From Leisingera aquimarina DSM 24565 (GTDB lineage Bacteria > Pseudomonadota > Alphaproteobacteria > Rhodobacterales > Rhodobacteraceae), in assembly GCF_000473165.1 (NCBI RefSeq), contig NZ_KI421504.1, forward strand, positions 1,997,437 to 2,061,436: 64,000 bases of DNA, written 5' to 3'. The notes beneath the pieces are model-generated. The model searched no databases. It had not been told where the DNA came from and worked only from the letters and a program-made list of their open reading frames with translations. Both the position numbers and the translations under genes were made by a program. Below are positions 37,451-51,098 of this stretch, in pieces (position 1 is the first letter of the stretch; every line of letters starts with the position of its first letter).

Positions 37451-38440
37451 TTACTGGGAGGCGGGGTCTTCCGGCAGCGCGATCACCATGCTGCGGGTAA
37501 AGCTGTCAACCTGCCGGCCGTCCCGCAACAGACGGGCCGTGCCGGTATACGTGCCCTCCGGCCATTGCCCGCCGCGCAGCCGACGGCCGGCGGCGCGGAA
37601 AAACTGGGCCTGGTTTTTGTTCAGTGCTTCGCTGTGAGAGACCAGTTCGCCGCCAGGGCCTCTCACCGTCAGGTCAAGCTGGTCGCCTGCCAGACCGCCA
37701 AACGCGTAGGCCCAGAATACAAACGCAGGCGCATCTGCTGCCAGCGGTGCGGTGTCCGCGGTGCCCGCCTTGATCGCACTGTATTCAGGGATTGCCGCGC
37801 TGAAACCGGTCCCCAGCACGCCGCCCGGCTGATAGGCCGGCGGATCCGCCCAGAGTGTCTTACCGGCAGGGGCGCCGCAGGTATCAAGGCTTTCCGGCGC
37901 AAAAGGATCCACCACCGCGCCGTCCTTGCGCACAGACAAATGCAGGTGCGGGAACTGGGTCTTGCCAGAGAGACCGGCCTCGCCCAGAATATCGCCGGGC
38001 TTGACCTTCATGCCGCTTTGCACCCGGACCGAACCGCGCTTCATGTGGCAGTATTGGGTTTCCCATCCGTTGCCGTGGCGCAGGACCACCCCGTTGCCGC
38101 ATTCCTTACCGTCGATTTCTGCGGCATTATCATCGGTAGCATACTGGTCCGCCATGCTGTTGCGGGTGCCAAGGACTACACCACCAGCTGCCGCCCGCAC
38201 CGCGACGCCTGCCTGCATGTCCGACAGGTAGGGCAGGGCGATATCCGTTCCTTTGTGGCCATCATAACTCAGCGGGCCGCAGGTGAAATCCGTGGCACCG
38301 GGGCCGGGATCGTGGTCGACGAACTGCTGGATGTGACAGGTGTCGCCCAAAGTGCAGTCCAGCGGGAACTGCAAAAGAAAATCGCCCGCCGCGGCGGGCG
38401 CGGCGAGCGATACTGCGGTGATCAGCGCTGCAAGGCGCAT
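37451..38440 (-). CDS. M23 (LytM-type) peptidase
   Basis: A 329-aa exported metallopeptidase-like protein. The signal peptide is LAALITAVSLAAPAAAGD. The M23 zinc motifs are HKGTDIAL (HxxxD) at about residues 62-69 and HLHLS at about 164-168, so the active site looks intact; it would cut peptidoglycan peptides. The C-terminal 130 residues form a beta-rich domain of unknown role. Its ATG overlaps the clpA stop (TGATG), implying co-translation with clpA, a curious pairing of a periplasmic enzyme with a cytosolic unfoldase. Confidence 0.88.
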   Translation of the reverse strand: MRLAALITAVSLAAPAAAGDFLLQFPLDCTLGDTCHIQQFVDHDPGPGATDFTCGPLSYDGHKGTDIALPYLSDMQAGVAVRAAAGGVVLGTRNSMADQYATDDNAAEIDGKECGNGVVLRHGNGWETQYCHMKRGSVRVQSGMKVKPGDILGEAGLSGKTQFPHLHLSVRKDGAVVDPFAPESLDTCGAPAGKTLWADPPAYQPGGVLGTGFSAAIPEYSAIKAGTADTAPLAADAPAFVFWAYAFGGLAGDQLDLTVRGPGGELVSHSEALNKNQAQFFRAAGRRLRGGQWPEGTYTGTARLLRDGRQVDSFTRSMVIALPEDPASQ

Positions 38441-40764
38441 CAGTCTGCAGTCAGCAGCGGCGGCTTGTCGCCGGAGATCCGCGGCTTGCTTGGCCCTTCC
38501 AGGCGCAACTCCAGCTTGCCGTCCTTGATGCCAACCTTGACGATACCGCCTTTGGTCAGCTTGCCGAACAGAAGCTCCTCGGCCAGCGGCTTCTTGATGT
38601 GCTCCTGGATCACCCGGCCCAGAGGCCGCGCGCCCATGCGGTCGTCGTAGCCCTTGTCAGCGAGCCATTCAGCTGCCTTGCGGGTCAGCTCGATCGAGAC
38701 ATTGCGGTCCATCAGCTGGGCTTCCAACTGGAGGACGAATTTCTCGACCACCTGCAGGATCACCTCTTTGCCGAGCGGCGCGAAGGAGATCACCGCATCC
38801 AGGCGGTTGCGGAATTCGGGCGTGAACGTGCGTTCGATCGCGGCGGTGTCTTCACCCTCGCGGCGGTCGCGGCCAAAGCCGATAGCGGCTTTCGCCTGTT
38901 CCGACGCGCCGGCGTTCGAGGTCATGATCAGCACCACGTTGCGGAAATTCACCGTGCGGCCGTTGTGGTCGGTCAGCTGGCCGTTGTCCATCACCTGCAA
39001 CAGGATGTTGTAGACGTCCGGATGCGCCTTTTCCATTTCATCAAGCAGCAGCACGCAGTGCGGGTGCTGATCGACGCCGTCTGTCAGCAGGCCGCCCTGG
39101 TCAAAACCGACATAGCCCGGAGGCGCGCCGATCAGGCGGGAGACCGCGTGTTTCTCCATGTATTCCGACATGTCAAACCGCAGCAGTTCCACGCCAAGCG
39201 TATCCGCCAGCTGTTTGGCCACCTCGGTCTTGCCGACACCGGTGGGGCCTGCAAACAGGTAATTGCCGATCGGCTTTTCCGGTTCGCGCAGGCCGGCACG
39301 GGCCAGCTTGATCGCACTGGACAGGGCGGTAATCGCGTCGTCCTGGCCGAAGACCACGCGTTTCAGCGACTTCTCCAGATCTTTCAGCACTTCGGCATCG
39401 TCTTTCGACACGCTCTTCGGCGGGATGCGGGCGATCTTGGCCACCACGGCCTCGATCTCTTTGACGCCGATGGTCTTGCGGCGCTTGGATTCAATCACCA
39501 GGTGCTGCGCGGCGCCGGCCTCGTCAATGACATCGATGGCTTTGTCCGGCAGCTTGCGGTCGTTGATGTAACGGGCCGACAGCTCCACCGCGGTCTTGAT
39601 CGCATCGCCAGTGAACTTGATGCCGTGATGGTCCTCGAAATAGGGTTTCAGGCCTTTCAGGATTTCAATGGAGTCCTCCACCGAAGGCTCATTCACGTCG
39701 ATTTTCTGGAACCGGCGGGACAGCGCGCGGTCCTTCTCGAAATGCTGGCGGAACTCCTTGTAGGTGGTGGAACCCATGGTGCGCAGCTTGCCGCCTTGCA
39801 GCGCAGGCTTCAGCAGGTTGGAGGCATCCATGGCGCCGCCGGAGGTGGCACCGGCCCCGATGACCGTGTGGATTTCATCGATGAATAGAACTGCGTCCGG
39901 GTGGTCTTCCAGCTCGTTCACCACGGCCTTCAGCCGTTCCTCGAAATCACCGCGGTAGCGCGTGCCTGCCAGCAGCGCGCCCATGTCGAGCGAGTAAATG
40001 GTTGTCTCGGACAGCACCTCAGGGGTTTCGCCGGACACGATTTTGCGGGCGAGGCCTTCGGCGATGGCGGTTTTGCCGACACCGGGGTCGCCGACCAGCA
40101 GCGGGTTGTTCTTGCGGCGGCGGCACAGGACCTGGATACAGCGCTCAACCTCGTGATCGCGACCGATCAGCGGGTCAATATCGCCTTCGCGGGATTTGGC
40201 ATTGAGGTCCACGCAGTATTTCGCCAGCGCGCTTTCCTTTTTTTCGCCCTCAGGGGCGGCTGTGATGCTGTCTTCTTCCTGCTCAGGTGCGCCGGAGACC
40301 GGGCGGGGTTCCCCAAAAGCCGGATCCTTGGCCACGCCATGGGCGATAAAGTTCACTGCGTCATAGCGGGTCATTTCCTGATCCTGCAGGAAATAGGCCG
40401 CGTCGCTTTCGCGTTCGGCAAAAATGGCGACCAGCACATTGGCGCCTGTCACTTCGGTGCGGCCCGAGCTTTGAACATGGATCGCGGCCCGTTGAATGAC
40501 CCGCTGGAAGGCCGCGGTCGGCACCGCCTCGGATCCGTCGATGTCGGTCACGAGGTTGGCAAGATCCTCATCCACAAATTCCACCAGCGAGGATCGCAAG
40601 TCGGTCAGGTCGACGCTGCAGGCGCGCATTACACGGGCCGCATCGGGCTCGTCGATCAGGGCCAGAAGCAGATGTTCCAGGGTTGCGAATTCATGACGGC
40701 GTTCATTCGCCAGCGCCAGCGCTGCGTGAATGGCCTGTTCCAGGGTGCTCGAGAATGAAGGCAC
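38440..40764 (-). CDS. clpA: ATP-dependent Clp protease ATP-binding subunit ClpA
   Basis: A 774-aa AAA+ unfoldase that feeds ClpP. The N-terminal Clp_N domain (1-150) is followed by two AAA modules with Walker A motifs [15 protein letters not shown] (D1) and [15 protein letters not shown] (D2) and the D1 Walker [13 protein letters not shown]. There is no long ClpB middle coil, which separates it from ClpB. clpS, often just upstream, is not found in the 177 bases before the next gene. The M23 peptidase is translationally coupled downstream. Confidence 0.95.
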   Translation of the reverse strand: MPSFSSTLEQAIHAALALANERRHEFATLEHLLLALIDEPDAARVMRACSVDLTDLRSSLVEFVDEDLANLVTDIDGSEAVPTAAFQRVIQRAAIHVQSSGRTEVTGANVLVAIFAERESDAAYFLQDQEMTRYDAVNFIAHGVAKDPAFGEPRPVSGAPEQEEDSITAAPEGEKKESALAKYCVDLNAKSREGDIDPLIGRDHEVERCIQVLCRRRKNNPLLVGDPGVGKTAIAEGLARKIVSGETPEVLSETTIYSLDMGALLAGTRYRGDFEERLKAVVNELEDHPDAVLFIDEIHTVIGAGATSGGAMDASNLLKPALQGGKLRTMGSTTYKEFRQHFEKDRALSRRFQKIDVNEPSVEDSIEILKGLKPYFEDHHGIKFTGDAIKTAVELSARYINDRKLPDKAIDVIDEAGAAQHLVIESKRRKTIGVKEIEAVVAKIARIPPKSVSKDDAEVLKDLEKSLKRVVFGQDDAITALSSAIKLARAGLREPEKPIGNYLFAGPTGVGKTEVAKQLADTLGVELLRFDMSEYMEKHAVSRLIGAPPGYVGFDQGGLLTDGVDQHPHCVLLLDEMEKAHPDVYNILLQVMDNGQLTDHNGRTVNFRNVVLIMTSNAGASEQAKAAIGFGRDRREGEDTAAIERTFTPEFRNRLDAVISFAPLGKEVILQVVEKFVLQLEAQLMDRNVSIELTRKAAEWLADKGYDDRMGARPLGRVIQEHIKKPLAEELLFGKLTKGGIVKVGIKDGKLELRLEGPSKPRISGDKPPLLTAD

Positions 40765-40941
40765 GGGCGTGCTCCTCTGATCTTGGGTTGGCCGGATGGG
40801 GCGGTATTAACCAACCCCGCAGTTCAACCATGTGCTTATAAGGTTAGAGTTTGGTTGATAGCGCGCCAGCTTCAAGGGCTTTTCTTCATTTTGGGGTCAC
40901 AATTATTTTCTCCCTGTTGCGCCCGGATGCCCTTGATTTGC

Positions 40942-41715
40942 TCAGAAATTGTCTTTGCGTTTGCGAATTTCGGCAAAAACCTCTGCGTCTTCAGCAGCTT
41001 CCATGCCCAGATGTGCTCTCACGGCGCTGTCACCGGCGCGCAGGAACGGGTTAGTGTCAAGCTCCAGCTGGAGCAAAGACGGAACCGTTGCAACGCCGGC
41101 TGTCCGGGCCGCTGCGATATCACGGATACGCGCCTGCAACGCCGGGTTGCCGGGGTCTGCGGTGACTGCAAAGGCACCGTTGGACTGGGTGTATTCATGT
41201 CCTGAATAAACCATAGTGTGCGGCGGCAGCGCGGCAAGCCGCGACAGGCTGGCCCACATCTGCTGCGGGCTGCCCTCGAACAGACGCCCGCATCCCAGCG
41301 CCATCAGGCTGTCGGCGGTGAACACCGCATTTGAACCTGGCAGATAGAAAGCAATATGGCCAACGGTGTGGCCGGAGACATCCATCACCTGCACCTGTTC
41401 GCCCAGCAGTGCAAACTGTCCGCCATCCTCGACCGCCAGATCCAGCGGCGGCAGCCGGTGCGCGTCGGCTGCGGCGCCGGCCACCTTTGCGCCGTAGGTT
41501 TCCTGCAACTCTGCCACCCCGTCCACGTGGTCCCAGTGGTGATGGGTCAGCAGGATCCAGTCCAGCCCCCAGCCGCGCGCCGATAGTGCTGCCTTGATAG
41601 CGCCGGCCTCGGGCGCATCCACCAGCGCGGTTTCGCCCGACGCGGGATTGCGGATCAAAAAGGCATAGTTATCCGACAGGCAGGGCAGTGTGATGATCTC
41701 AAGAGGCATGGTCAT
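40942..41715 (-). CDS. gloB: Hydroxyacylglutathione hydrolase (glyoxalase II)
   Basis: A 257-aa metallo-beta-lactamase-fold hydrolase that turns S-D-lactoylglutathione into lactate and glutathione, completing methylglyoxal detoxification. The metal motif is [10 protein letters not shown] (THxHxDH) near residue 58, with [28 protein letters not shown] and [10 protein letters not shown] following. The start at 41715 has AAAGGCGA upstream. It is divergent from a methyltransferase gene. Confidence 0.94.
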   Translation of the reverse strand: MTMPLEIITLPCLSDNYAFLIRNPASGETALVDAPEAGAIKAALSARGWGLDWILLTHHHWDHVDGVAELQETYGAKVAGAAADAHRLPPLDLAVEDGGQFALLGEQVQVMDVSGHTVGHIAFYLPGSNAVFTADSLMALGCGRLFEGSPQQMWASLSRLAALPPHTMVYSGHEYTQSNGAFAVTADPGNPALQARIRDIAAARTAGVATVPSLLQLELDTNPFLRAGDSAVRAHLGMEAAEDAEVFAEIRKRKDNF

Positions 41716-41770
41716 TCGCCTTTACATTGCTAAACTGCGCCCAGATTGGCCGAAGCAGCAGGCACCCGCA

Positions 41771-42517
41771 ATGCATCTTGATGTTCAGGATCTTAGGAAC
41801 TTCTACTATCGCAGCACCCTGGGGCGGGCGGCGCAGGCGTCGATCCGTGGCCGGCTGCTGGACATCTGGCCAGGCACCGAAGGGCTGACGGTGGCAGGTT
41901 TCGGGTTCGCCGCGCCGCTGCTGCGCCCCTATCTGCCCGAGGCACGCCGGGTGATGGCGCTGATGCCGGGGCCGCAGGGGGTCATGCAATGGCCTGCGGG
42001 GATGCCCAATGTCTCAGTTCTGTGCGAGGAAACCAGCTGGCCGGTTGACACCGGTAGGATCGATCGGCTGGTGGTAATGCATGGCCTGGAAACCTCGGAG
42101 CGGCCCACAAAACTGCTGGAAGAATGCTGGCGGGTGCTGGGGCCGGGGGGGCGGGCGATTTTCGTGGTGCCAAACCGGGCCGGTTTTTGGGCGCGATCGG
42201 ATCTGACACCGTTCGGCTTTGGCCGCCCCTACACGCTGCGCCAGCTCGAAGGCCAGCTGCGCGAGCACCAGTTCGCCATCGAGCAGCACACCGCCGCGCT
42301 CTACAGGCTTCCCAGCCACAAGCGGTTCTGGCTGAAATCCGGTGCGATGCTGGAAAAAATGGGCCGCAAACTGCCTGCAATGCTGGCGGGCGGCGTTTTC
42401 ATGGTCGAGGTCAGTAAGCAAACCCATTCGCAGCGCGGTCACATGACCCGCACCAAAACCCCCAGCCGCATCCGGGTGCTGGAGGGGCTGTCGAACCCGA
42501 TGCCGGAACCGGCCTGA
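41771..42517 (+). CDS. SAM-dependent methyltransferase (type 11)
   Basis: A 248-aa protein. The region [27 protein letters not shown] aligns with the SAM-binding strand, although the usual GxGxG is degenerate (GFGFA). It is followed by [20 protein letters not shown] and [19 protein letters not shown], the post-SAM motif of type 11 methyltransferases. ATG 41771 ([15 protein letters not shown]) is the usual family start. It is divergent from gloB, an arrangement common in Rhodobacteraceae. The substrate is unknown. Confidence 0.82.
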   Translation: MHLDVQDLRNFYYRSTLGRAAQASIRGRLLDIWPGTEGLTVAGFGFAAPLLRPYLPEARRVMALMPGPQGVMQWPAGMPNVSVLCEETSWPVDTGRIDRLVVMHGLETSERPTKLLEECWRVLGPGGRAIFVVPNRAGFWARSDLTPFGFGRPYTLRQLEGQLREHQFAIEQHTAALYRLPSHKRFWLKSGAMLEKMGRKLPAMLAGGVFMVEVSKQTHSQRGHMTRTKTPSRIRVLEGLSNPMPEPA

Positions 42518-42912
42518 CCCATCCAGGGCCGATCCGGCCCATTCGCGGCGGATTTCGATTCCCTGAAACTGCGGGTTTGGCGCCCGGAGGGGCGGAAAAG
42601 CCGGGTTCTGGTCCGATATGTGACCATTTTGGCCGCAAATGCAGGTTTCCGGAATCGCCAAATCCTGCAGTTCAGCCGCACTTTTTTATTTATCGACTGT
42701 GGTCAAAGGGCCGCACTTGTCTTAATGCTTTGAAAACATTGGAAACATGCTTCTTCCTGTTACCGTTATAGGCAGTTGATAGGTCGCATCCGCTCTGCTA
42801 GACCCACGCTGATTTCAACGCCCCGCTGCCAATGGGGGATGACTCACGCCCCCGGACGCCGCCTGTGGCCGGGTACGCCAACCGGGGCCAATAACATATC
42901 GGAAGGGTGGAC
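42518..42912. other. Leader/promoter region of the ATP synthase operon
   Basis: About 395 bases without a gene. It holds a T-rich patch at about 42680-42700 and an AT-rich patch at 42715-42780, where the atp promoter probably lies. I could not pin down -35/-10 boxes with confidence. GGAAGGG at 42901-42907 is the atpH ribosome site. Confidence 0.5.
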
Positions 42913-43473
42913 GTGTCCGAACCAGCTTCGATTTCTGCAGGCATTGCCGCGCGCTATGCCACGGCGGTGTTCGACATCGCGGAAGAAAACAAGGCGCTCG
43001 ACAGCCTTGAAACCAGCATCAATGACCTGGCAGCCGCGCTGGCTGACAGCGACGACCTCAACAGCCTGATCCAGTCGCCGCTGGTGTCGCGCGACGAACA
43101 GGGCGCCGCAATCGCTGCGGTGGCTGACAAGATGGGACTGGATCCCGTCCTGCGCAATACCCTGGCTCTGATGGCCGACAAGCGCCGTCTGTTTGTGGTG
43201 CCCGCGCTGCTCGACGCGCTGCGCGCCCGCTTGGCCGAAGCCCGCGGCGAAGTCACCGCCGACGTGGTATCCGCCAAGGCGCTGACCAAGACCCAAAGCG
43301 AAAAGCTGGCCAAGACCCTGGCCGAGCGCGTGGGCAAGAAAGTTACTATCAATGCTTCCGTCGATGCCTCCATCATCGGCGGACTTGTCGTTAAAGTGGG
43401 CTCGAAGATGATCGACAGCTCGATCCGCTCCAAGCTCAACTCCCTACAGAATGCAATGAAAGAGGTCGGATAA
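42913..43473 (+). CDS. atpH: F1 ATP synthase delta subunit
   Basis: A 186-aa delta (OSCP-like) subunit that clamps F1 to the peripheral stalk. The N-terminal helical domain begins [21 protein letters not shown], and the C-terminal signature [20 protein letters not shown] is present. GTG 42913 is chosen for spacing from GGAAGGG; a GTG two codons earlier is possible. It is first in atpHAGDC; the F0 genes are elsewhere, as is usual in Rhodobacteraceae. Confidence 0.95.
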   Translation: MSEPASISAGIAARYATAVFDIAEENKALDSLETSINDLAAALADSDDLNSLIQSPLVSRDEQGAAIAAVADKMGLDPVLRNTLALMADKRRLFVVPALLDALRARLAEARGEVTADVVSAKALTKTQSEKLAKTLAERVGKKVTINASVDASIIGGLVVKVGSKMIDSSIRSKLNSLQNAMKEVG

Positions 43474-45012
<1,539 letters not shown>

Positions 45013-45027
45013 GGGGGATCCCAGGCA

Positions 45028-45909
45028 ATGCCGAACCTTAAGGACCTTAAAACCAGGATCGCGTCGGTCAAATCGACCCGCAAGATCACAAAAGCCATGC
45101 AGATGGTGGCCGCGGCGAAACTTCGCCGCGCCCAGGAAGCTGCCGAGGACTCCCGTCCCTATACCAAACGGTTCAACGCCGTGATGGCAGGGCTGGCGGC
45201 CTCGGTCGGCGGCAGCGAGTCAGCCCCCAAGCTGCTTCGCGGCACCGGCAGCGACCAGACCCACCTGCTTGTCGTTATGACCGCCGAGCGCGGTCTGTGC
45301 GGCGGCTTCAACTCGAATATCGCCAAGCTTGCCCGCCAAAAAGCGGCCGAGCTGAAGGCCGCGGGCAAGACGGTCAAGGTTCTGACCGTCGGCAAAAAGG
45401 GCCGTGACGCCCTGAAACGCGACCTGGGCGGCGATTTCGTCGGCCATGTGGACCTCAGCGACGTCAAGCGCATCGGCTATGCCAATGCGCAGGGCGTTGC
45501 CAAGGACATCCTGACACGGTTCGATGCTGGCGAATTCGACGTTGCCACGATCTTCTTTGCGGAGTTCGTCAACGTTGTGACCCAGATCCCGACCGCTCAG
45601 CAGATCATCCCGGCCTCTTACGAGGGCGGCGAAGGTGACGCCGATAGCGCATCTGCGGTGTATGACTACGAGCCCGGCGAAGAGCAGATCCTTGCGGACC
45701 TGCTGCCGCGCGGCGTGGCTACGCAGATCTTCTCGGCGCTGCTGGAAAACGGTGCATCCGAACAGGGTGCCCGGATGAGCGCGATGGACAACGCCACCCG
45801 CAACGCGGGCGACATGATCGACAAGCTGACGATCCAGTACAACCGCTCCCGCCAGGCCGTGATCACCAACGAGCTGATTGAAATCATTTCGGGCGCTGAG
45901 GCGCTCTAA
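45028..45909 (+). CDS. atpG: F1 ATP synthase gamma subunit
   Basis: The 293-aa rotating central-stalk subunit. The N-terminal helix [20 protein letters not shown] and the C-terminal block [20 protein letters not shown] with [19 protein letters not shown] are diagnostic. A 15-base gap separates it from atpA. Full length. Confidence 0.98.
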   Translation: MPNLKDLKTRIASVKSTRKITKAMQMVAAAKLRRAQEAAEDSRPYTKRFNAVMAGLAASVGGSESAPKLLRGTGSDQTHLLVVMTAERGLCGGFNSNIAKLARQKAAELKAAGKTVKVLTVGKKGRDALKRDLGGDFVGHVDLSDVKRIGYANAQGVAKDILTRFDAGEFDVATIFFAEFVNVVTQIPTAQQIIPASYEGGEGDADSASAVYDYEPGEEQILADLLPRGVATQIFSALLENGASEQGARMSAMDNATRNAGDMIDKLTIQYNRSRQAVITNELIEIISGAEAL

Positions 45910-47355
<1,446 letters not shown>

Positions 47356-47366
47356 GACTGGATATT

Positions 47367-47391
47367 CCTCTGCGCCTTGCCGGTGCAGGGG
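47367..47391 (+). promoter_or_regulatory. Small hairpin between atpD and atpC
   Basis: CCTCTGC (47367-47373) can pair with GCAGGGG (47385-47391) with one G-T pair in the 57-base gap. It may lower atpC expression or mark an mRNA end; this is inference only. Confidence 0.35.
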
Positions 47392-47412
47392 AGACCCTGA
47401 ACGGAGGCCCCA

Positions 47413-47826
47413 ATGGCACAAACGATGCAATTCGACCTCGTGAGCCCGGAGCGGAGCCTTGCTTCGCTGCAGGCCAGCGCGGTCCAGATCCCCGGTGCGG
47501 AAGGCGACATGACGGCAATGCCGGCCCACGCGCCCACCATCACCACCCTGCGCCCTGGCGTGCTGAAGGTCGAAAGCCCGGAAGGCAACGCGGAGTATGT
47601 GGTTACCGGTGGCTTTGCTGAAATCGGCGGCGACAGCCTGTCGGTTCTGGCCGAGCGTGCGATCCCGATGGCTGAAATGACCCGTGATCAGATGAACACG
47701 CTGATCGAGGACGCCCGCGAGATGTACAAGACCGCAAAAGAGGAAGACCAGCCGCACGGCCTGGTCGAGGACGCGGCCAAGCTGCTCGCCGACATGGAAG
47801 CCCTAGGCACCCATATGTCCCTCTGA
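47413..47826 (+). CDS. atpC: F1 ATP synthase epsilon subunit
   Basis: A 137-aa subunit coupling and regulating F1. The N-terminal beta-sandwich ([20 protein letters not shown], then [16 protein letters not shown]) and the C-terminal helical part (ITRDQ-type [19 protein letters not shown]) are both present. It is the last gene of atpHAGDC. Confidence 0.96.
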   Translation: MAQTMQFDLVSPERSLASLQASAVQIPGAEGDMTAMPAHAPTITTLRPGVLKVESPEGNAEYVVTGGFAEIGGDSLSVLAERAIPMAEMTRDQMNTLIEDAREMYKTAKEEDQPHGLVEDAAKLLADMEALGTHMSL

Positions 47827-47853
47827 TCCATCTGCGGATTGGACGATTTTGAA

Positions 47854-47882
47854 ACCGGCTCCCATTGGGGGTCGGTTTTTTT
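47854..47882 (+). terminator. Terminator of the ATP synthase operon
   Basis: ACCGGCTCCC (47854-47863) pairs with GGGGGTCGGT around ATT, with two G-T pairs, and is followed by a run of T residues to 47882. Confidence 0.88.
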
Positions 47883-48247
47883 GTGGGGAAGGCTGTTCGG
47901 AGAGGTGTGCCTGCAACGGAGAGCTGCGCGGTGGAATGACATTTTAACCTGGACATCCTTTAATGCGCGGTCTTGCGGCTGTCCGCACAACGGGATCTAC
48001 ACGTGGAAACGGACTCGCAGATCAAGCAGCTATCATGAAGGTGGAGTCAAGAACCGGATACGAAGCTTCGGGATGCGTATCACTTATCAATGGCATCTCA
48101 CATTTCCCAAAAACAGGCAGGCTATAGTTCCCCAGTTTTGCGGTTTTGGTTGTCAGCCGGTTCAGTGACTTGCAGCTCCGTTTTTTGGTGGACGACCGCG
48201 CCGTTTGGCGGTGGGGGTAATCCCCCGATCTTAGGGGGATGCGGAAG
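47883..48247. other. Non-coding stretch before the transposon remnants
   Basis: About 365 bases without a credible gene. Short complementary GGGGG/CCCCC runs at about 48212-48240 could form a hairpin next to the IS3 left end. Otherwise nothing is seen. Confidence 0.5.
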
Positions 48248-48283
48248 TGGAATTTTCTCGGCAGGATGACTGAGGAGTTTCCG

Positions 48284-48547
48284 ATGAAGAAGACACGTTT
48301 CACTGAGGCCCAGATCATGGGCATCCTGCGGCAGATGGAGCATGGGGGGCCGGTGTCCGGGCTGTGCCGGGAGTACGGCATGAGCAGCGCCACCGTCTAT
48401 AAATGGCGCGCCAAGTATGGTGGCATGGCTGCCAGCCTTATCAGCGAGATGAAGGCAATGGCCGAGGAGAACCGCCGGCTGAAGCGCATGTCCGCCGACG
48501 TCAGCATGCAGAACGACTTGCTGAAGGAGGCTCTTGGAAAAAAATGA
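48284..48547 (+). CDS. IS3-family transposase OrfA
   Basis: An 87-aa HTH protein of IS3-type elements: MKKTRFTEAQIMGILRQ, GLCREYGMSSATVYKWRAKY, then the leucine-zipper-like EENRRLKRMSADVSMQN and LKEALGKK. ATG 48284 is the family start. It looks intact, but its OrfB partner is broken, so the element cannot move by itself. Confidence 0.9.
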   Translation: MKKTRFTEAQIMGILRQMEHGGPVSGLCREYGMSSATVYKWRAKYGGMAASLISEMKAMAEENRRLKRMSADVSMQNDLLKEALGKK

Positions 48548-49025
48548 TACGGCCAGCTCAGCGCCGAGAGTTGGCCGTGAAAGCGGTGGCGATGAAGGGG
48601 GTCAGCATCGCGCTGGCGTGCCGGGCGTTCGGCATCAGCGAGACGTGCTGGGCATAGAGGTGGACTTCTCGCTACCGGCTGAGCGGGTTGTACGCGCGCT
48701 GAACCAGATCATCGAATGGCGCGGCGCACCCAGGGCAATTCGAGTCGATAACGGCCCGGAGCATGTCAGCGGAACGCTCATGGAGTGGGCTGAGAACAGG
48801 GGCATCACCCTGGCCTATATCCAGCCTGGCAAGCCCCAGCAGAACGCCTATGTCGAGCGCTGCAACCGGACGGTCCGGCACGAATGGCTTGGCCTCTACA
48901 TCTTCGAAAGCATCGAGGAGGTGCAGCAGATTGCCACCGGGTGGCTGTGGTCCTGCAACAACGAACGCCCCAACATGGGCAACGGCGGGATGACACCTGC
49001 ACAGAAACTAAGATTGGCCGCGTAA
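48544..49025 (+). pseudogene. IS3-family transposase OrfB with internal deletion
   Basis: The first 37 codons (RPAQRRELAVKAVAMKGVSI to FGISETCW) read from ATG 48544 and stop at 48657. The C-terminal half (IEVDFSLPAERVVRAL to TPAQKLRLAA) follows in another frame up to 49025. About 150 residues are missing, including the HTH_21 part and the first catalytic Asp. VDNGPEH (second Asp) and AYVERCNRTV (Glu) remain. The join lies within about ten bases of 48652. It cannot make an active transposase. Confidence 0.85.
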
Positions 49026-49059
49026 AATTCTATGACCAAGCCCCCGCAAAAATGGGGGA

Positions 49060-49312
<253 letters not shown>

Positions 49313-49532
49313 CCGCCCGGGGCAATGGGCAGGTAAGGCTCGCTCCGCAAGGGGCATGACGGTCTGGCAGCGCTGGTCAAAAACGAGCTGCATAAGGCGA
49401 ATTAGTCTCGATGTGATCTGACACCGCCCCCTTCTCAGCACGCTGAACTGGGGGTGGCGCATCTCTTGAAGGAGATGATGGCTGGCCGTTTTTATGGTGG
49501 TGCAAACCCAACCGCAAAACGAGGCAACCACA

Positions 49533-50603
49533 ATGCTGAACTCTACCGATAAGATCATCAAACACAAAACCGGTCTGCTGAACTTGGCCGAGGAACTGGG
49601 CAATGTCAGCAAAGCCTGCCAGGTGATGGGCTGCAGCCGTGACACGTTCTATCGCTATAAATCAGCGGTCTAGGACGGGGGCGTCGAAGCCCTGTTTGAG
49701 CGCACCCGGCGCAAGCCCAACTTGGCCAATCGGGTTGACAAGGCGACCGAACAGGCGGTCATCAAATCCGCCACCGATTTCCCGGCCTGTGGCCAAGCCC
49801 GCAGCTCCAACGAGCTGCGCAAACTGGGCATCTTTGTCTCGCCATCCGGCGTCCGGTCGATCTGGCTGCGACATGATCTGACGAACTTCAAGGCTCGCCT
49901 GAAAGCTCTGGAAGCCAAGGTTGCCGAAGAAGGGGGCATCCTGACCAAGGCTCAGGTGCAGGCCTTGGAAAAGAAGAAACCGGACGACTGCGGCGAGATC
50001 GAGACCGCTCACCCCGGTTATCTGGGGTCACAGGATACGTTCTATGTCGGCACGCTGAAGGGCGGCGGGCGGGTCTACCAGCAGACCTATGTCGACACCT
50101 ATTGCAAGGTCGCCCATGCCAAGCTCTATACGACCAAAACCCCGATCACTGCCGCTGATCTGCTCAATGATCGCGCCCTGCCATTCCACGATGAACACGA
50201 CCTGCCGGTGCTGCGGATCATGACGGACCGGGGCACGGAATACTGCGGCCGGGCCGACAAGCACGACTGCCAGCTCCTCCTGGCCATCAATGACATCGAC
50301 CACTCCAAGACCAAGGTGAAATCGCCCCAGAGTGAGACCGTAAAGCAATCGATCCAGTGGATCGATTGTAGGGCGAACGGCATCTGCGAGCGGTTCCACA
50401 AGACCATTTTGCAGGAGTTCTATCAGGTCGCGTTCCGCAAAAAGCTCTACGACAGCATCGGTGCGCTGCAAACGGACCTCGGCGAATGGCTGCATCACTA
50501 CAACCACCAACGCACTCATCAGGGCAAAATGTGTTGCGGCAAAACGCCGTTCCAGACCATGATTGAGGGCAAGCAGATCTGGAAGGAAAAGTTCGTGAAC
50601 TGA
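49533..50603 (+). pseudogene. IS481-family transposase interrupted by an amber codon
   Basis: The frame from ATG 49533 encodes a 356-aa transposase (LLNLAEELGNVSKACQVMGC, then SRDTFYRYKSAV) but has TAG at 49671-49673 as codon 47, then continues unbroken to 50603 (GGVEALFERTRRKPNLANR onwards). The catalytic core is recognisable: DTYCKVAHAKLYTT, MTDRGTEYCGR and NGICERFHKTILQEFYQV. Between KSPQ and NGICERF sit about 14 unusual residues (SETVKQSIQWIDCRA) absent from family members I remember. Their DNA holds a perfect inverted repeat. It is likely inactive unless the stop is read through. Confidence 0.85.
50346..50368 (+). repeat. Perfect inverted repeat inside the IS481 transposase
   Basis: CAATCGATCC (50346-50355) and GGATCGATTG (50359-50368) are perfect inverse copies around AGT. 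They lie in the in-frame insert near the catalytic Glu region. Confidence 0.85.
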
Positions 50604-50654
50604 ACTGGACCTGACAGACGCCGCCGGAAAAACGGCCAACTGTCAGATCACATC

Positions 50655-51098
50655 CGAACCACTACACATAGGGACCACTTTGGGACCACTTTGCCCTCCA
50701 TGCCGCCCTCCATACCCAAACATCAGCACTTTTCTGACGTTGAAACACTACCCGTACATCTGCTTGCGTCCGCGATTCGTGAGATTACGCACGAAACCTT
50801 GCTGCATCTCAAATGAAAGGCTTGCTTCATTGTCACTTAGCCGCGCCGAATATTGTGCTTCTGCAACAAATCTTCCGCTGCGCGAACGCAGCAAAAAAAG
50901 CCAATTCACAGGTTGGCCTCAAACCTGACCTTGGCTCGGGTTGAAGTGCGCGGCTGAACTGCGGACCAACTGGTATCTCTTCACGCACGGTACTGCCTTC
51001 CTTCGCTGACCGTGCCAATTTCTCTGGCATTAACGCTATTCTCACAAATTTTAGAAAAATTGCCCTGCATGACATGTTCCTAACCAGCAGGATTCCCC
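50655..51098. other. Non-coding stretch with short tandem repeats
   Basis: About 440 bases with no convincing gene. GGGACCACTTT occurs twice in tandem at 50670-50691, and GCCCTCCAT twice at about 50693-50713. The rest (about 50830-51060) has the look of degenerate intergenic repeat sequence common in Rhodobacteraceae, but I cannot prove it. Confidence 0.5.

Larger units (their letters stand above)
48248..49032 (+). mobile_element. IS3-family element, internally deleted
   Basis: The ends are TGGAATTTTC at 48248 and its imperfect inverse (TAAAATTCTA) ending at 49032, flanking orfA and a deleted orfB. The 785-base length is well short of about 1.2 kb for a full element. No target duplication is visible (AAG versus TGA), fitting an old or rearranged copy. 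Confidence 0.72.
49410..50654 (+). mobile_element. IS481-family element
   Basis: Perfect 14-base terminal inverted repeats, GATGTGATCTGACA at 49410-49423 and TGTCAGATCACATC at 50641-50654, bracket one transposase gene. The 1245-base length suits IS481. A target duplication is not obvious. Confidence 0.85.

Noticed and set aside
50680-50928. 82-codon open frame
   Set aside because: It has no ribosome site, lies in degenerate repeat-containing DNA and shows no family features.
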